Below the pieces are notes generated by a model that did not search any database, was not told the DNA's origin, and saw nothing but the letters and a program-made list of their open reading frames with translations. From NCBI RefSeq assembly GCF_963169125.1, contig NC_084798.1, positions 176,009,338 to 176,073,337 of the forward strand: a stretch of 64,000 nt of DNA. Reading direction: 5' to 3'. Positions 11,000 to 22,640 of this stretch are shown piece after piece (the stretch's first letter is position 1; each line of letters starts with the position of its first letter). Source of the DNA: Humulus lupulus. Taxonomy: Eukaryota; Streptophyta; Magnoliopsida; Rosales; Cannabaceae. The translations under genes and the position numbers were made by a program.

Positions 11000-12420
11000 G
11001 GCACAACCTGGGTGGTATCCACCACGCTGACCAAGAATCCTATGCAACCTCCTCGCAATGGGTCCCTAGCCCTTAATGCTGAAATCATAGGTACGCAGGG
11101 TCCATGCAAAGTGCCAACAAATACAAAGGGGTGTTCACCCTCAGGTCAAAGATTTCCATCCTTTCCTTGCAATCTATGGTTGCCCCATACTTCTCCTAAT
11201 CAGTTCATACCCAGAAACCATATCAAAGTCAGATAACCAATTCTACTAGGTCAACTAACAACTTTTTGTCATCTACTATCACTGACAGTGATCTAACCCG
11301 TCTCCTGGACACTACTAACTTCCCCAGGTGATGTCTTTTACATCTAGCACACTCTGGACATATCATCCAGTCCTCATTGTCACTCTGGTGACTCGTCTAT
11401 ACACCCCGTGGCTCCTATCAGGGCTGGAAGCCAAAACAGTAAATGGGGTCTTTCCTTTCTAGTCACTAAGGCCTCTACCCCTACCTGACCCTGTGAAGGG
11501 AGGTTCCATTCTCCCGGTATCCCATCTGGCCGCACTCACACGCCAGTTCTTATTCTCAGTGTCCTCTGCAGTAGGGGCTCTTTTCACTACCTGACCACAT
11601 GTCATTACTCCAGGTACTATTGTAATTCTAACATCCCAAGCTATCATAGACAGTAGCCCCTGAAGGAATCTTTCCTTCCTTAACCAATTGGTGGGCACCA
11701 AGTCGGCAACGAACTTGGCTAATCTATCAAACCTCAGTGCATACTCTGTCACTGTCATATTCCCTTGCAGCCGTTTACTAAACTCTTTAGATTTTGCAAT
11801 CCTAACCTCCTCATTATAATACTGTTCATTGAGCTGAGTTCTATTTTTTTCCTAATCCAAGGTATTAATGCCCCTAGTTGGGGATACTACCTCCCACCAG
11901 ATTAGGGCATCCTCCCGAAACATAAATGTGGCACAGGCCACTCTCTTGGATCCCACCTTTCTCATAAATTCTAGGATTGATGTGATCACACTCATCCACT
12001 GCTCTACCTTGAGTGGATCTACACTACCCTCGAAAACCAGAGGGTGTTGCTTCCTGAACCGCCCATATAAAAATTCCCAACAGTTCTCTATCCCTGACTG
12101 TTGTTGTACAACCAGTACTATAGCAGCATGTGGGGCCTCTGACGGAGCGTTCCCTGCTGGAACCCGCTATTGCCTCAATTGGCGAATCTCTTCTTCCTGC
12201 CTCTGCAGCCTAGCTTACATATCAACAAGCACATGTTCCATTTTTCAAGAGCTGGCGGAGGGGTCTGACCCTAATTATCATTTTCAGCCTGTATTCCTTG
12301 GTTGGCTTGCAGATCCAACTACCCTAAAAGCATACTTCCAATGTGTACCTTGTTGCAGTAATCAATTCAGCCAATTAGGTAGTAATAACTAAACCTCTTG
12401 CTGCCCTACGGCTCAAGACT
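11000..12420 (-). pseudogene. gag and protease remnant of element A
   Basis: The clear capsid block at 11,758-11,459 reads MTVTEYALRFDRLAKFVADLVP, homologous to element C at 20,200-20,400. At about 11,365-11,290 CPECARCKRHHLG runs straight into KLVVSRRRVRSLSVIVDD. In element C about 300 bp lie between these two blocks, and that segment holds the zinc knuckle and the DSG protease site. A has lost them by deletion. The 12,420-11,800 part is the N-terminal gag with several stops. The 174-codon + strand frame at 11,868-12,392 is a shadow. Confidence 0.78.
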
Positions 12421-12444
12421 GAACAAACAAATGTTCACACTCAA

Positions 12445-13045
12445 CAATCATGCTAATGAGTATGTCAATTCATATTCATATCCAAACATGGTGCTAATAA
12501 GCACTTCCTAACATTTATAAACATGTAACGGTGCTAATAAGCATTTTCTGGCACTCATAAATAGTTAACGATGTTAATAAGCATCTTCTTTAACATTTAA
12601 CAGTGCTAATAAGAATTTTCCTAGCATACATGTATCTATAACAACTCTAATGAGCGTGTCCTTACCTACATGTCCACATAACAATGCTAATAAGCGCTTC
12701 CTTTTGCATTCATAAGCGATGTCAATGCTCATAAGCATCTCGACACTCTCACACATATACAGTCATGCTAATAAGCATGACGATTCATATTCATGTTTAA
12801 ACAAAGTGCAAATAAGCACATTCTTAACATTCATATACATAACATAATGTTATTAAGCATTTATAATATTTGAAAGCAATAACAATGCTAATAAGCATTA
12901 CTTTCAACATTTTAATTGTGCTAATAAGCAGCTATTAGCATACATGCACATATAACAGTGCTTACATTTTGACCTTTAAGAGCATTTATGATGCTTATAA
13001 GCAATCCTACAACATTTATAAGCCACTATTGTGCTAATAAGCACA
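12445..13045. repeat. TGCTAATAAGCA array in the leader of element A
   Basis: About fifteen copies of a 12-bp near-palindrome (TGCTAATAAGCA and variants) are spaced 30-60 bp apart between gag and the PBS. Spacers are AT-rich, often with AACATTTATA. The leader of element C has related motifs on the other strand (near 19,506-19,560: GCTTATTAGCATTG), the same orientation relative to the element. This is the untranslated leader, where packaging signals would be expected. Confidence 0.8.
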
Positions 13046-13250
13046 TCTTTTACATGCATACAGTACTCAAGAGCAAGGCCCTATCAGAGTCGCTCATGCT
13101 TTCTATTTAAACAAATAGGTAAGGCATATATAAATCATTTAGTAAATTACACACATAACTATATTAAATGTAACCAAACCTTGAGTCGAGCTTGTCTTTA
13201 GCGGCGAGTGTACATGCCCAGTACATCATCATGAACCCTTAAACCTTGGC

Positions 13251-13264
13251 AGCTCTGATACCAA
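13251..13264 (-). other. Primer binding site of element A (tRNA-iMet)
   Basis: The - strand reads TTGGTATCAGAGCT, complementary to the 3' end of plant initiator-Met tRNA, two bases from the end of the 5' LTR at 13,267. Confidence 0.92.
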
Positions 13265-13266
13265 GT

Positions 13267-15321
13267 TGTAATGCCCTTCTAATTAGGGTATGTTACCATG
13301 TGTGTTTATAATAGTGTGGGACTCGCTAAACGAGTCATTTGGACAATAACATGTGATTAAGCCACTAAGGTTTCATGTATTAAAAATCTTGGTCAAGGAA
13401 TAAACATTTCCATTAAAAGAAAACTTTAGTCTTCACATGGGATCCCAAAAATACAAGTTTAAAAATTTGTTTACAACTCAGGGATTACAAGATAAGTCGA
13501 CCTAAGCGGCAAAATAGGGTCCAACCCCAATTCCCCTGCGATTCCTCGGTCGTGGCAGTCGAGCAGACTGCATATGTACACATCGCCCCTAACGCTCTCA
13601 AACTCATGGCTTTCCAAGGTTCTCCTTACACTTACCTGCACCACAAAGCACCTGTGAGGCAAAAGACTCAGCAAGAAAATACATTAGCAAATTTAGATAG
13701 GTCACAGAAAATAACAGCATGCTCAACAATAATAACTGGAACAAAGCATACACACGTTGTACAAGTAAGTGACCATAGGGTCACACAAGTGCGTATCGCA
13801 CTCCCGTTCATTCCTATGGCATCTGAGCCAGTCAAGCGCATAATGCACTCCCTTTAATTCCTTTGGCATCCAAGCCAATCAAATGCATAATGCACTCCCT
13901 TTCATTTGTTTGGCATCCTAGCCAGTCAAGTGCGTGTTGCACTCCCAAGGTGGCCCAGCCATGGTGGTATGCACTCCACGTGCATAATGCCATTCTCTAC
14001 TCATAAACCGAGTCCTACAGGTCCTTGACTTATAAGTCAAGCCTCACATGCCCCCGACTTATAAGTTGAGCTTCGGAGACCCTTGACTTGTAAGTCAAAG
14101 CTTTAAAACCCTCGACTTGTAAGTCGAGCTTTGGAGACCCTCGATTTATAAGTGGAGCCCCTCAGGTTAGTTATGCCCTCGACTAATAACTCGATCTCTA
14201 ACTAAATATCATAACAATTCCCTGGTTTATAAACCGAGCCTACTAATCTCAGCATACAATCACATATTCCATTTATCATACATTTATACAGACGCAATGT
14301 ATTATAACACATTTAGTCAAACATACAAAGGCATAATCATAATCATGCGCATTCACAGGCCTAACACCCTAATGAAGATTACATTCAATATTCGGACCAA
14401 GCCCTAATCATGTATATCATTTTTTTTTGTGTGCAATTTTCTTACCTTTGGTCCAAGCACAAGCAAATAAGGAAGCAAACATGACCCCCGAGAATGATCC
14501 ACCCTTGAGCCCTAGCGATAACCTCCAATTGCTGAATTATGGCCCTAAGTTACTCCTAGCTTTATCCAAAACACCAAACCTTCAATTCCCAAACTTTGTT
14601 TCCTCAAAAAACTTCAAAATTCTCAAGTCACCAAGGAGGGAGAGAGAGATCTTTGGGAAAGAGAGTGAGAGCTTTTCCTTTTGTTTTTCTGAGCGCTCCT
14701 TTACTTTTGCACAGAATTCCAAACCATCTGAGTCAAGCTAAGGTCTATCCAAAAGACCTAAACACCCTTAACCCAAATTTTCCTCTCCAATGCTCACAAT
14801 GGCACTTTGGTCAATTACCACCATTTGCCACTTTTCCCCGTTAATCATAATTAACATCTCATAAATTCATGTTATCTCTAATATCCTCAAATGATCACTA
14901 AATAATTTCCCCATTGCCCGATAAATCGCGGTAATGTGCTAAATCACTAAAATACCCCTAGGCTCACCCCGAGCCGGATATTTGATCCCGTTATGACTAG
15001 ACCGCTAACTTGGTCCCTAGGATCGCCTCATGCCAGACAACCCAATTATCCACATAATAATGTGGTCACAATCATATACCATACATATATTCAAATATGC
15101 CCTCAACGGGCCAAAATTACGAAAATGCCCTTCTTATAAGAATTGGGCCCACATGCATGTTTAATACACCTAAACATGCCAATATAGTCATATTATCATA
15201 TAACTCACATAATTCATATAATAACATGCTCATAACAGATAATCACTCAATTAATTCAATTATTGCCTCCAGGCCCTCTAATCCGGGCACTAAGCCATAT
15301 TAGGGAATTTGGGGTGTTACA
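13267..15321 (-). repeat. 5' LTR of element A
   Basis: This 2,055-bp LTR pairs with 6,964-9,080. On the - strand it starts TGTAACACCCCAAATTCCC and ends ...GGGCATTACA next to the PBS. It has GGGATCCC at 13,439-13,446 and the shared LTR block at about 13,550-13,650. There are fewer palindromic units than in the 3' LTR. Confidence 0.92.
13997..14195. repeat. Palindromic array in A 5' LTR
   Basis: About seven units carry the GACTTATAAGTC or CGACTTGTAAGTCG dyad, matching 7,690-7,955 but with about three units fewer. Confidence 0.82.
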
Positions 15322-15326
15322 GTATA

Positions 15327-17345
15327 GGTGGTGTAAATGGGCTTGAATTTCTCCACAGACTTGTTCTTCTTCGTCCCGTTCTGGTCTCCATCACCATTCC
15401 CCTTCCTCTTGTTACTTCCCTCCTTGGTTATTATTGGTAATGGGTTAATCCGTAGCTGCAACATCTGCCACCGCTCCAATGGGCTGGACAGGGGCCTGGC
15501 TGGTTCCGACGACAGAAGTTTGTGTCTCCTCCAGGTTTATCCACTCTTGAGCTCAGGCCAGAAATTTATCTACGCTTTTAACTCCTTTTATTTGGAATTT
15601 TTGCCACAAGTCGCCTCCCACCAGGATTCCCATTCTAATTTCCATGAGCTTGGGTTGTCATCAACGTCCCTAGCTCGCGCAACAACATTGGCAAATCTGC
15701 TCAGGTATGCTTTCAGTGTCTCACTAGGTTGTTGCTTTACGTTGGCCAATGAATTGGCTTTAACATGAGCTACCTGTGAAGCTCGGGATGCTCTTTTAAA
15801 CTCAAAGGAAAAATTCTTCCACGAGCTTATTGAATGCCTCTTGTATTGTTTAAACCACTAACTGGCAGGTCCGACCAGAGTTGCAGGGAACAAGATACAT
15901 CTTAGATCGAGCCGACATTGTGGGCCATCATCATTGTGTTAAACATCTTGAGGTGATCAGATGGATCTGCATTTCCATCAAACGTCGACATGTGCGACAT
16001 CCTAATGTCAATAGGATATATTGTCACTGCAATGTTTGGAGCAAAAGGTTTGAGCTCCTCATCTGAGTAGCAATTGTCCTTTCCCTTCCCAGATAAGAGT
16101 TTTTTCATTTGCTCTTCCATCAAAGCCAGTCTTTCAAGGTTTGTTCCCTGGCCCCTAGGTTAGCTCGGGGCTATTCAACAGCTCCCATCCTATTATAGAA
16201 GTTTGATGGGTTGTTGTCCCTCCAAGTTCGAGCTTGGTTAGGTGGGACATTCCCATTGTCGCGTACAATGGATGGACCTCCCTCATGTTGGAAAATCTCC
16301 TCATTCATAGATGGATGTCTTCTTTGTGAGTTCAAATGATCGCGCAGATCGGACTGTGGATCATATCAAGGACTTTGTGCTGAATTCAAGTGATTTCTCA
16401 GGTCGTTCTCAGACCTGCCTCCACACTGGCTCTCCACCCGGTAACTTCCGTTTCCAAAACTCACGACTCGTAGTTGAGATCAAGGACCTGGATTCTTTGC
16501 ACACATCCATGGGGCATAAGTATTTACAGATGGGGGAGGATTTCTCCAACTTTTCCCACGAGCTAGAGAATCTCGTTGAGGGCAAGGTGGTGTTGGATGT
16601 CTTACCGGTGATGGAGAATGCCTTATTGGTGAGGCTATCCTCATTCCATCATGACGAACTATACTAGCTCTCCTTGGTTCTATTCCAACGTCCCTAGTTC
16701 TCTGTGCTTGGGGCTCTGACCGTGGCACAGGGGGATTCACTAGAGAATTTTGTCTTTGTGAGCTTTTCCCAGCTTCTTCTCGTGAGTTGTTATGGGCATT
16801 TCTGAGAATCTGTGAAGAAGGCACAGAGGTGGGGCTCACAGTCCTGACCGACCAACTGACATGCTAATGATGACCCCTGTAATGACTAGTGGACTGAGCA
16901 CTCTGGTAGTTTCGCTCTATAGGCACTTAACTCGAAGCGGCGGTTCTGACAAAATGACTCACTTTAGACCGGTTATTCCTGTGGGACTAATGAGACCCAC
17001 TTTGCATCTTTTCAACATTAACGTCGGTTGCAATAGGGGGTAACCGAGCCAAGACCTCTTCAATCTGCTTGTTTGTCCTAGCGAGAAGGCTCCTTAACTG
17101 GGCGTTTTCCATCTCGATGGCAGTCAAGTATCCTAGATTAAGATTTGGTGGGAGTGACGGTGAACTCCTAACATCGTCCTGATCCACTAGTTGTGTTTCC
17201 AGGACGTTGTTGAACATCTGGGCCCCTTTCACTAGGAAGAGCGGTATGATGGGCCTCCTTCCCACCAGGCTATTCCATCTCACTATCATGCATCGATCGA
17301 GGGAGCACCATGATGAAAGTCGATTGAAACTTGTGAAGCACTGAC
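15327..17345 (-). pseudogene. gag of element B, N-terminal and capsid part
   Basis: The - strand shows open blocks at 17,330-16,987, 16,839-16,480 and 16,123-15,902 in different frames. The last contains YSDEELKPFAPNIAVTIYP, then MSHMSTFDGNADPSDHLKMFNTMMMAHNV, the start of a Tat-type gag capsid. Upstream is a hydrophilic, proline-rich N-terminal part (near 16,650-16,550) and a helical stretch EMENAQLRSLLARTNKQIEEVLARLPP near 17,130-17,050. Gag would form the virus-like particle. Frameshifts and stops make it non-functional. The gene continues at 6,958 beyond element A. Confidence 0.8.
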
Positions 17346-17348
17346 TTC

Positions 17349-17368
17349 CTCTCAATGAAAGCACCAAA
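17349..17368 (-). other. Primer binding site of element B
   Basis: The - strand reads TTTGGTGCTTTCATTGAGAG four bases inside the LTR end. This TGGTGC-type site recurs in plant Tat-like elements; I do not assign the tRNA. Confidence 0.65.
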
Positions 17369-17372
17369 CTAT

Positions 17373-18128
17373 TGATGCAGTTTTTCGCCAACAGTGTATT
17401 AAGAAATTAAGCAGGTAGATTAGTGTTGAATTATAAACCGTAATGAAATAATAAACACTCTCTTGAACACACGCAACTTTTACATGGTTCAGTGGTTAAA
17501 ATACACCTAGTCCACGAGTCAATATTATTACTCTCCTCTCTCTATTTCTGCAGAGTTTTGGTAATACAAAAATGGTCGTCCCCTTCCCTGTCCATTCGCC
17601 CTAGTATTTATAAGGGAATTTTATGGATAGGTTTGGGTAACCACGTGAATAAATAAGGTATCTATTTAATACAGATTATTCCCATTTACATTGGGATATG
17701 ATTTGATAACATAATAGAATATACATTTATTATCTCGGATAATAAATGATAGATAAGTGATACAACCTTGGAATTAATGAGCGTATAAGGAGTCTCTCAA
17801 TCTCTTGGAATCCTTCAGTATGCATTTTGTCCAAGTTTCCACGAGCTGAATATCTCACCCAAGTTCGTGTTCAACGACTATCTAAACCCTAGCTCATAGT
17901 AAGCTTAAAGCACCCAAAGTTGGATCTGGTTATTATAAGTCTCGAACTCAATTGTTATCCCAATAGGTGGTCTGATAATAACTTGTGTATCGTGTTGTCC
18001 AACTCCCAAATTTGAGTTGTTCACATCACTGTTAGCCAGATATTCTACTTAGCTATTTTTCCACATATTCATCTGTTAGTTGTACCCGAGCTGAGTAATT
18101 GAACTCGTGCTAATTTTAGGGTACAACA
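17373..18128 (-). repeat. 5' LTR of element B
   Basis: This is a 756-bp LTR, TG...CA. On the - strand it starts TGTTGTACCCTAAAATTAGC at 18,128 and ends ...CTGCATCA at 17,373. It interrupts the C LTR, whose sequence resumes at 18,129 and matches 49,015 onward. The partner 3' LTR lies outside the window. Confidence 0.82.
17600..17616 (-). promoter_or_regulatory. TATA box of element B LTR
   Basis: The - strand reads CCCTTATAAATACTAGG, a good TATA box in the LTR at a normal distance from the LTR end. Confidence 0.65.
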
Positions 18129-19470
18129 CTATCAAATCTGGGTTCGCGGGGTTGCATCGCAGTGCTGCTCTTGAGCATTGCGGCCCACACTAACTCAGAA
18201 GCCTAAGGGGGTTCATTGAACCGCCTTAGCACCACGGCGCTAGGCAGGGTGTGATGCGGCGCATGTCTAGGAAATAGACCTAGGTTGCTCTTGGAATTGT
18301 AGAGGGTCGCAATGCCTCTGGGGTCCTGAGGAGCGTTGCGACTCAAATAGAGAATGTTGGCAAAATAGGGTTTTTAAGCTCGGGAACTCAAACCTAAGGG
18401 CTCAGGAAGGATTCTATTACCCGATTTAGTAGAATTCGAAGTCCCGGAGAATAGTATGTTATTTCGAAACTTTTAATTGGTTTAGGTCTTTATGATTATC
18501 AACTACTACATTGTGACTAGGTTATACCGCTAAGGCTCAGAAATAGGGATCGTGCTTGGGATTGCCTTATACTTTCATTTCGAGACTCGAGGTAAGAAAG
18601 TTGCACCCAGGTTGTGATCGGGGCTCAGACCCCTGTTAATGAATATGAATATGACTATGACTGTATGTGAGAATATGTCTATAATTTTCTTTGAGAATAT
18701 TCTATTAGACATGCTTGAATATGCTGCATCTGATCGCGTGTTATGTGATCTATACGTTTGATTATATTTGATCTTAAAGTATGGACAAAGGGAGTCGTGG
18801 CTGACATTAAGCGTGCGGAACATAGCCCGGCCTAAGCATGCCGAGATCAGCCATATGACCAGAGGACTCGGCCTAAGAGCGCCGGGCCTAAACGTCACTT
18901 AAACAAACAAAGGTGTCGATTGCACTTAACCAATTTTATTGATTGTTGAGATTGGGTTATGTGTTTGATTGAGAAGATTATTACTGCAAAGCTTATTGCT
19001 TATGTCCTGCTGCTTATTGAATTTGTCGATTTAAGTTTACTGTCTATATATTGTTGCTCGTTTGTATTCGTTGATTTAAGTTTTCTTGTTGAGCCTTGGC
19101 TCATTTGTGCTATGTGGCGCAGGTAAGAGAAAGGGAAGCTAGACTAGCCATGAGTTGGAGAGCTTTAGGGGCGGCGTGTACATTGGCAGCTGCTCGACCG
19201 CCACAGTTGAGGGATCAAAAGGGACTAGAGTCAAACTTAATTTTTCCACTTAGGTCGGCTTACATTGTAATTATTTTTGAAGAGTTGTAAATTCCTTATA
19301 AACACTTATTCTTTTTGGGATCCCTTGTACATACTCAAACTTTTTAATGAAAACAACCATTTCTGCGATCAAAATCTTTAATCCTTAATCACTAATAGTC
19401 CTTAGTTAAACGTTTATATCCAAATGACTTGATTAGTAAGTCCAGCACAATTTAAAATGCATTATCTACC
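18129..19470 (+). repeat. 5' LTR of element C (3' part)
   Basis: This matches 49,015-50,097 closely: both hold a GC-rich run after GGTTCGCGGGGT, the TTCGTTGAACCGCC-type segment, and the shared block (19,090-19,200). GGGATCCC is at 19,317-19,324. The left half is missing because B is inserted at 18,129. The right edge is uncertain: I find no TGGTATCAGAGC primer site after it, so the LTR-leader junction seems deleted. Confidence 0.82.
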
Positions 19471-19670
19471 TGGCCCTTGACTGCTATGTGTATATGATAA
19501 GGCATGCTTATTAGCATTGCTACTGTATGTTGATATTGTTGGAATGTCTGTTAGCATTGTGATTGCATATTTTTCTTGATTGTTGGCATTGGACCGTGGG
19601 GTGACTTATAAAAACCAATTACCATTGCCTGATCGATCGAGTCATTGATTGCAGATATACTTGGAGAGTT
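19471..19670 (+). other. Leader of element C
   Basis: This is an untranslated stretch between the LTR and gag. It holds GCTTATTAGCATTG-type motifs like the leader array of A but only two or three copies, and no recognisable primer site. Confidence 0.6.
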
Positions 19671-20760
19671 ATGCCTCCAAGGCTATCAGTTTGACTTGCC
19701 AACGCTGAGATCAAGGCTAGAAATGATAATCAGAGTCAGAACCCTCTGCAAGTCCTTGAGAACTGGCAGGGAGGAAGAGATTCGCCTTCTGAGATAGCAG
19801 ATTTCGACAGGGAACACTGCACCAGACTTTCCCCCTGTTGTGGCACCAACCGTAAAGCAGTCTGAGATTGAGAACAGGTGGAAGTCGCTGTATGAAAGAT
19901 TCAGGAAACAGCACCCTCCAATCGTTGAGGGAGGAACAAATCCACTTAAGGCTAAATAATGGATGAGACTGACTACCTCCATCCTGAATTTTATGAGGGT
20001 GGCAGATAATGCAGAATGGCTTGTGCCACCTTTATGTTTCGAGACGATGCCTGTATATGGTGGGAGGTGGCATCCCAAAGTCAAGATGTTTCTACCATGA
20101 GTTGGGATGAGATCAGATACTTGTTCAGCCAGAAGTACTACAGTAACGTCGTTAAAGCAACGAAGGTGAACGAGTTCACCAGTTTAGTACAGGGCAGTAT
20201 GATAGTTACTGAGTATGCCTTGAAATTTGATAGGCTGGCAAGGTTCGCACCTGATCTAGTGCCTACAGATGCAGCCAGGCATGACAGATTTGTTCGGGGG
20301 CTAAATGCTATGATAGCTGGGGATGTGCAGATTACATCAGTACCTGGGGAGACTACTTATGCCCAGATGGTTGAGAATGTCGTCACAGCTGAGGGGGCAA
20401 AAAACAAGATATGGAGGGAGAGCATTGGACGACGGGATGTTCGAGGGCAGTGCCTCCATTTGTGGGATCTGGTAGGGGCGGAGGCCCTAGTGATCAGAAG
20501 AGGAAGACCTCTGACATCTCGACCACTGCTGGTCCTGATAGGAGGGGCCGAGGTGTCCAAGGCGGCTGCCAGGGAGGCAGCAAGACATGCAGAAGTTACC
20601 CAGAGTGTGCTAGATCCAGGAAGTTCCATCTGGGAGAATGTCGGGTGAAATCATGCTACTTGTGCAGGGTGATTGGGCATCTCAAGAAAGACTGCCTGAC
20701 TTTGGAGAAAGAAAAACCAAGGAAGGCAGACAACTTGACTCTAGCCAGAGTGTTCGCCTT
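19671..20760 (+). pseudogene. gag of element C, broken
   Basis: ATG at 19,671 opens MPPRLSV followed by a stop. Further blocks change frame. The best is 20,016-20,410 with MACATFMFRDDACIWWEVA, then YALKFDRLARFAPDLVP, the retrotransposon gag capsid. A CCHC zinc knuckle, CYLCRVIGHLKKDC, lies near 20,658-20,700 and is intact (C-x2-C-x4-H-x4-C). Gag packages the RNA. Several stops and at least two frame changes prevent expression as one protein. Homologous blocks are in element A at 11,758-11,459. Confidence 0.85.
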
Positions 20761-21370
20761 AACTCATGTAGAGGCTGAGGCTAGTCCCTCGGTGGTGACA
20801 GGTCAGCTTTCTAGTGCTTGCACTCCATATACTGTATTGATTGATTCTGGTGCTACACATTCATTTGTTTCTAGTAGAGTGATTGATAGATTGTGTAGGC
20901 CCTATGATTATTATACTACGAGGCTTGGGACCTTATTTCCTACAGGGGAGTTGGTAGTTTCTAGGAGATGAGTTAGGTCATTTCCAGTGATGGTGGACAA
21001 CATGGAACTATCAGTGGACTTGATTGAGTTGGACATGGATGACTTTGACATTATTATTGGAATGGATTGGTTAGTCAGGTATGGGGCAACTATATACTGC
21101 AAGAAGAAGATGGTGACATTCAGCCAGAGGGGGAAGTCCCCTTCATTTTTGTTGGTACTGTGCATGGACCCCACATTCCTATGATATCAGCATTGAGGGC
21201 TAGATTCCTATTACAAGGAGGTTGTATAGGATTTCTAGCTAGTGTGGTGGACAACAGTAGGGTCATGCCAGTGGGACCAGAGGAGACCAGATTGGTGTGT
21301 GAGTTCTTAGATGTGTTCCCGAAGGACTTACTGGGACTGCCATCGCACTGGGAGATTGAATTCATCATTG
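20761..21370 (+). pseudogene. Protease of element C
   Basis: TVLIDSGATHSFVSSRVID near 20,832-20,890 is a chromovirus aspartic protease with its catalytic DSGAT. The later part, LIELDMDDFDIIIGMDWLVRYGA near 21,018-21,090, holds the second protease motif (IIGMDWL). A stop at 20,969-20,971 and a frame change near 21,070 break it. The following linker ends in FLDVFPKDLLGLP near 21,304-21,345, the usual lead into RT. Confidence 0.83.
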
Positions 21371-21393
21371 AGTAGGCACCAGGTACATAACCA

Positions 21394-22110
21394 ATGTCGA
21401 AGGCACCATACAGAATGGCTCAGGCAGAGCTGAAGGAGTTGAAGGTACAGTTACAGGAGTTATTGGACCTGGGATTTATCAGACCTAGCTTCTCACCGTG
21501 GAGTGCTCCAGTTTTGTTTGTAAAGAAGAAGGATGGTATCCTGTGGATGTGTATAGATTACAGGAAGTTGAACAAGCTGACTATCAAGAACAAGTACCCA
21601 CTACCGAGGATAGACGACCTATTTGATCAATTGCAGGGTAAGATAGTATTCTCAAAGAATGATCTTTGATCTGGTTATCACCAGGTAAGGATCAAGGATG
21701 AGGATATCCCAAAGATGGCCTTTCGCACCAGGTACGGGTACTACGAGTTTCTAGTCATGTCATTTGGGCTCACCAATACCCCAGCAGCATTTATGGATCT
21801 GATGAACGGGGTGTTCAAGGAATATTTGGATCAGTTCGTGATTGTCTTCATCGATGACATCCTGGTTTACTCTCATTCAGAGGTAGAACATGAGCGGCAT
21901 CTCCGATTGGTATTGCAGAGATTGAAGGAGCACTAGTTGTATGCCAAGTTTAAGAAGTGCAAGTTTTGGTTGCCGCGGGTGACATTCCTTTGTCACATTG
22001 TCAGTGGAGATGGGATTAAGGTAGATTCAGCCAAGGTAGAAGTAGTTAGAGATTGGCCGAGGCCAAGGAATTCCTCAGAATTTAGAAGTTTCCTTTGGTG
22101 TGCAGGGTAA
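21394..22110 (+). pseudogene. Reverse transcriptase of element C
   Basis: The motifs in order are [61 protein letters not shown], then after a stop at 21,667 the stretch [21 protein letters not shown] and the catalytic [10 protein letters not shown] near 21,845-21,875. All are in one frame (21,394, 21,715 and 22,123 share it), so damage is by stops, not frameshifts, in this part. The FIDD pair is kept. Stops lie at 21,667 and 21,934. Confidence 0.88.
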
Positions 22111-22122
22111 TATCGATGATTC

Positions 22123-22640
22123 GTGGAAAGATTCTCAAAGATTGCTACACAATTGATAGAATTGAAACGAAAGAACTTGGAGTTTGTGTGGTTAGACAGA
22201 TGTGAGAACGATTTCCAGGAATTGAAGAGACGATTGATTACTGCTCTGGTGCTGAGTCTTCCTTCAGATGGGGATAAGTTTGTGGTGTATTGTGACACAT
22301 CAAGACTGGGGTTAGGATGTATGTTGATGCAGAGTGAGAAGTTCATAGCCTACGCATTGCGACAGCTAAAGGAATATGAGCAGTGGTACCCTACTCATGA
22401 TTTGAAATAGCAAAGGTGGTATTTGCACTAATAGTGTGTCGATACTATCTGTATGGAGAGAAATGCAGGATATCCACCGATCATAAGAGCTTGAAGTATT
22501 TATTCACCCAGAAGGACTTAAACATGAGACAGAGACATTGGCTATAGTTGGTAGAGGATTATGACAGTGAGATCCTTAATCACCGAGGGAAAGAAAATGT
22601 AGTGGCTGACGCTTTGAGTCGGAGGGGCCCAAGACAGTTC
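22123..22640 (+). pseudogene. RNase H of element C
   Basis: This is open from [18 protein letters not shown] to about 22,410, with the RNase H start [20 protein letters not shown] near 22,272-22,335. After a frameshift near 22,405 one sees [15 protein letters not shown] and then [11 protein letters not shown] near 22,596-22,625, the usual end of a chromovirus RNase H. It is broken by the frameshift and by stops near 22,545 and 22,700. Confidence 0.83.

Larger units (their letters stand above)
6964..15321 (-). mobile_element. Element A, Tekay-like chromovirus, TSD GTATA
   Basis: The element is 8,358 bp long and is flanked by GTATA at 6,959-6,963 and 15,322-15,326. The 3' LTR is 6,964-9,080 and the 5' LTR 13,267-15,321. 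The PBS (initiator Met type) is at 13,251-13,264 and the purine tract at 9,081-9,096. The interior is only 4.2 kb because of at least two internal deletions: one removes the zinc knuckle and protease active site, the other most of RNase H. It sits inside gag of element B. Its LTRs differ in copy number of a palindromic array. Gene order and sequence match element C. Confidence 0.92.
3049..18128 (-). mobile_element. Element B, Tat-lineage Ty3/gypsy, interrupted by A
   Basis: This element is read on the - strand. The 5' LTR is 17,373-18,128, the PBS 17,349-17,368, gag 17,345-15,327 continued at 6,958-6,760, then protease, RT, RNase H, a second RNase H and integrase down to about 3,100. The 3' end is cut by LTR D at 3,048. 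A splits gag between the capsid part and the zinc knuckle (TSD GTATA at 6,959-6,963 and 15,322-15,326). The second RNase H after the usual one is the mark of the Tat lineage. It is inserted in the 5' LTR of C; the right-hand target copy is CTATC at 18,129-18,133 and the left one lies outside the window. Every gene is broken. Confidence 0.85.

Noticed and set aside
11868..12392. 174-codon + strand frame
   Set aside because: It is the reverse of gag of element A, and the translation shows no domain.
12445..13045. Possible satellite or replication origin with regularly spaced repeats
   Set aside because: It lies between PBS and gag of a retrotransposon, so a leader array is the simpler reading.
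15337..15768. 143-codon + strand frame next to LTR A
   Set aside because: It is antisense to gag of element B.
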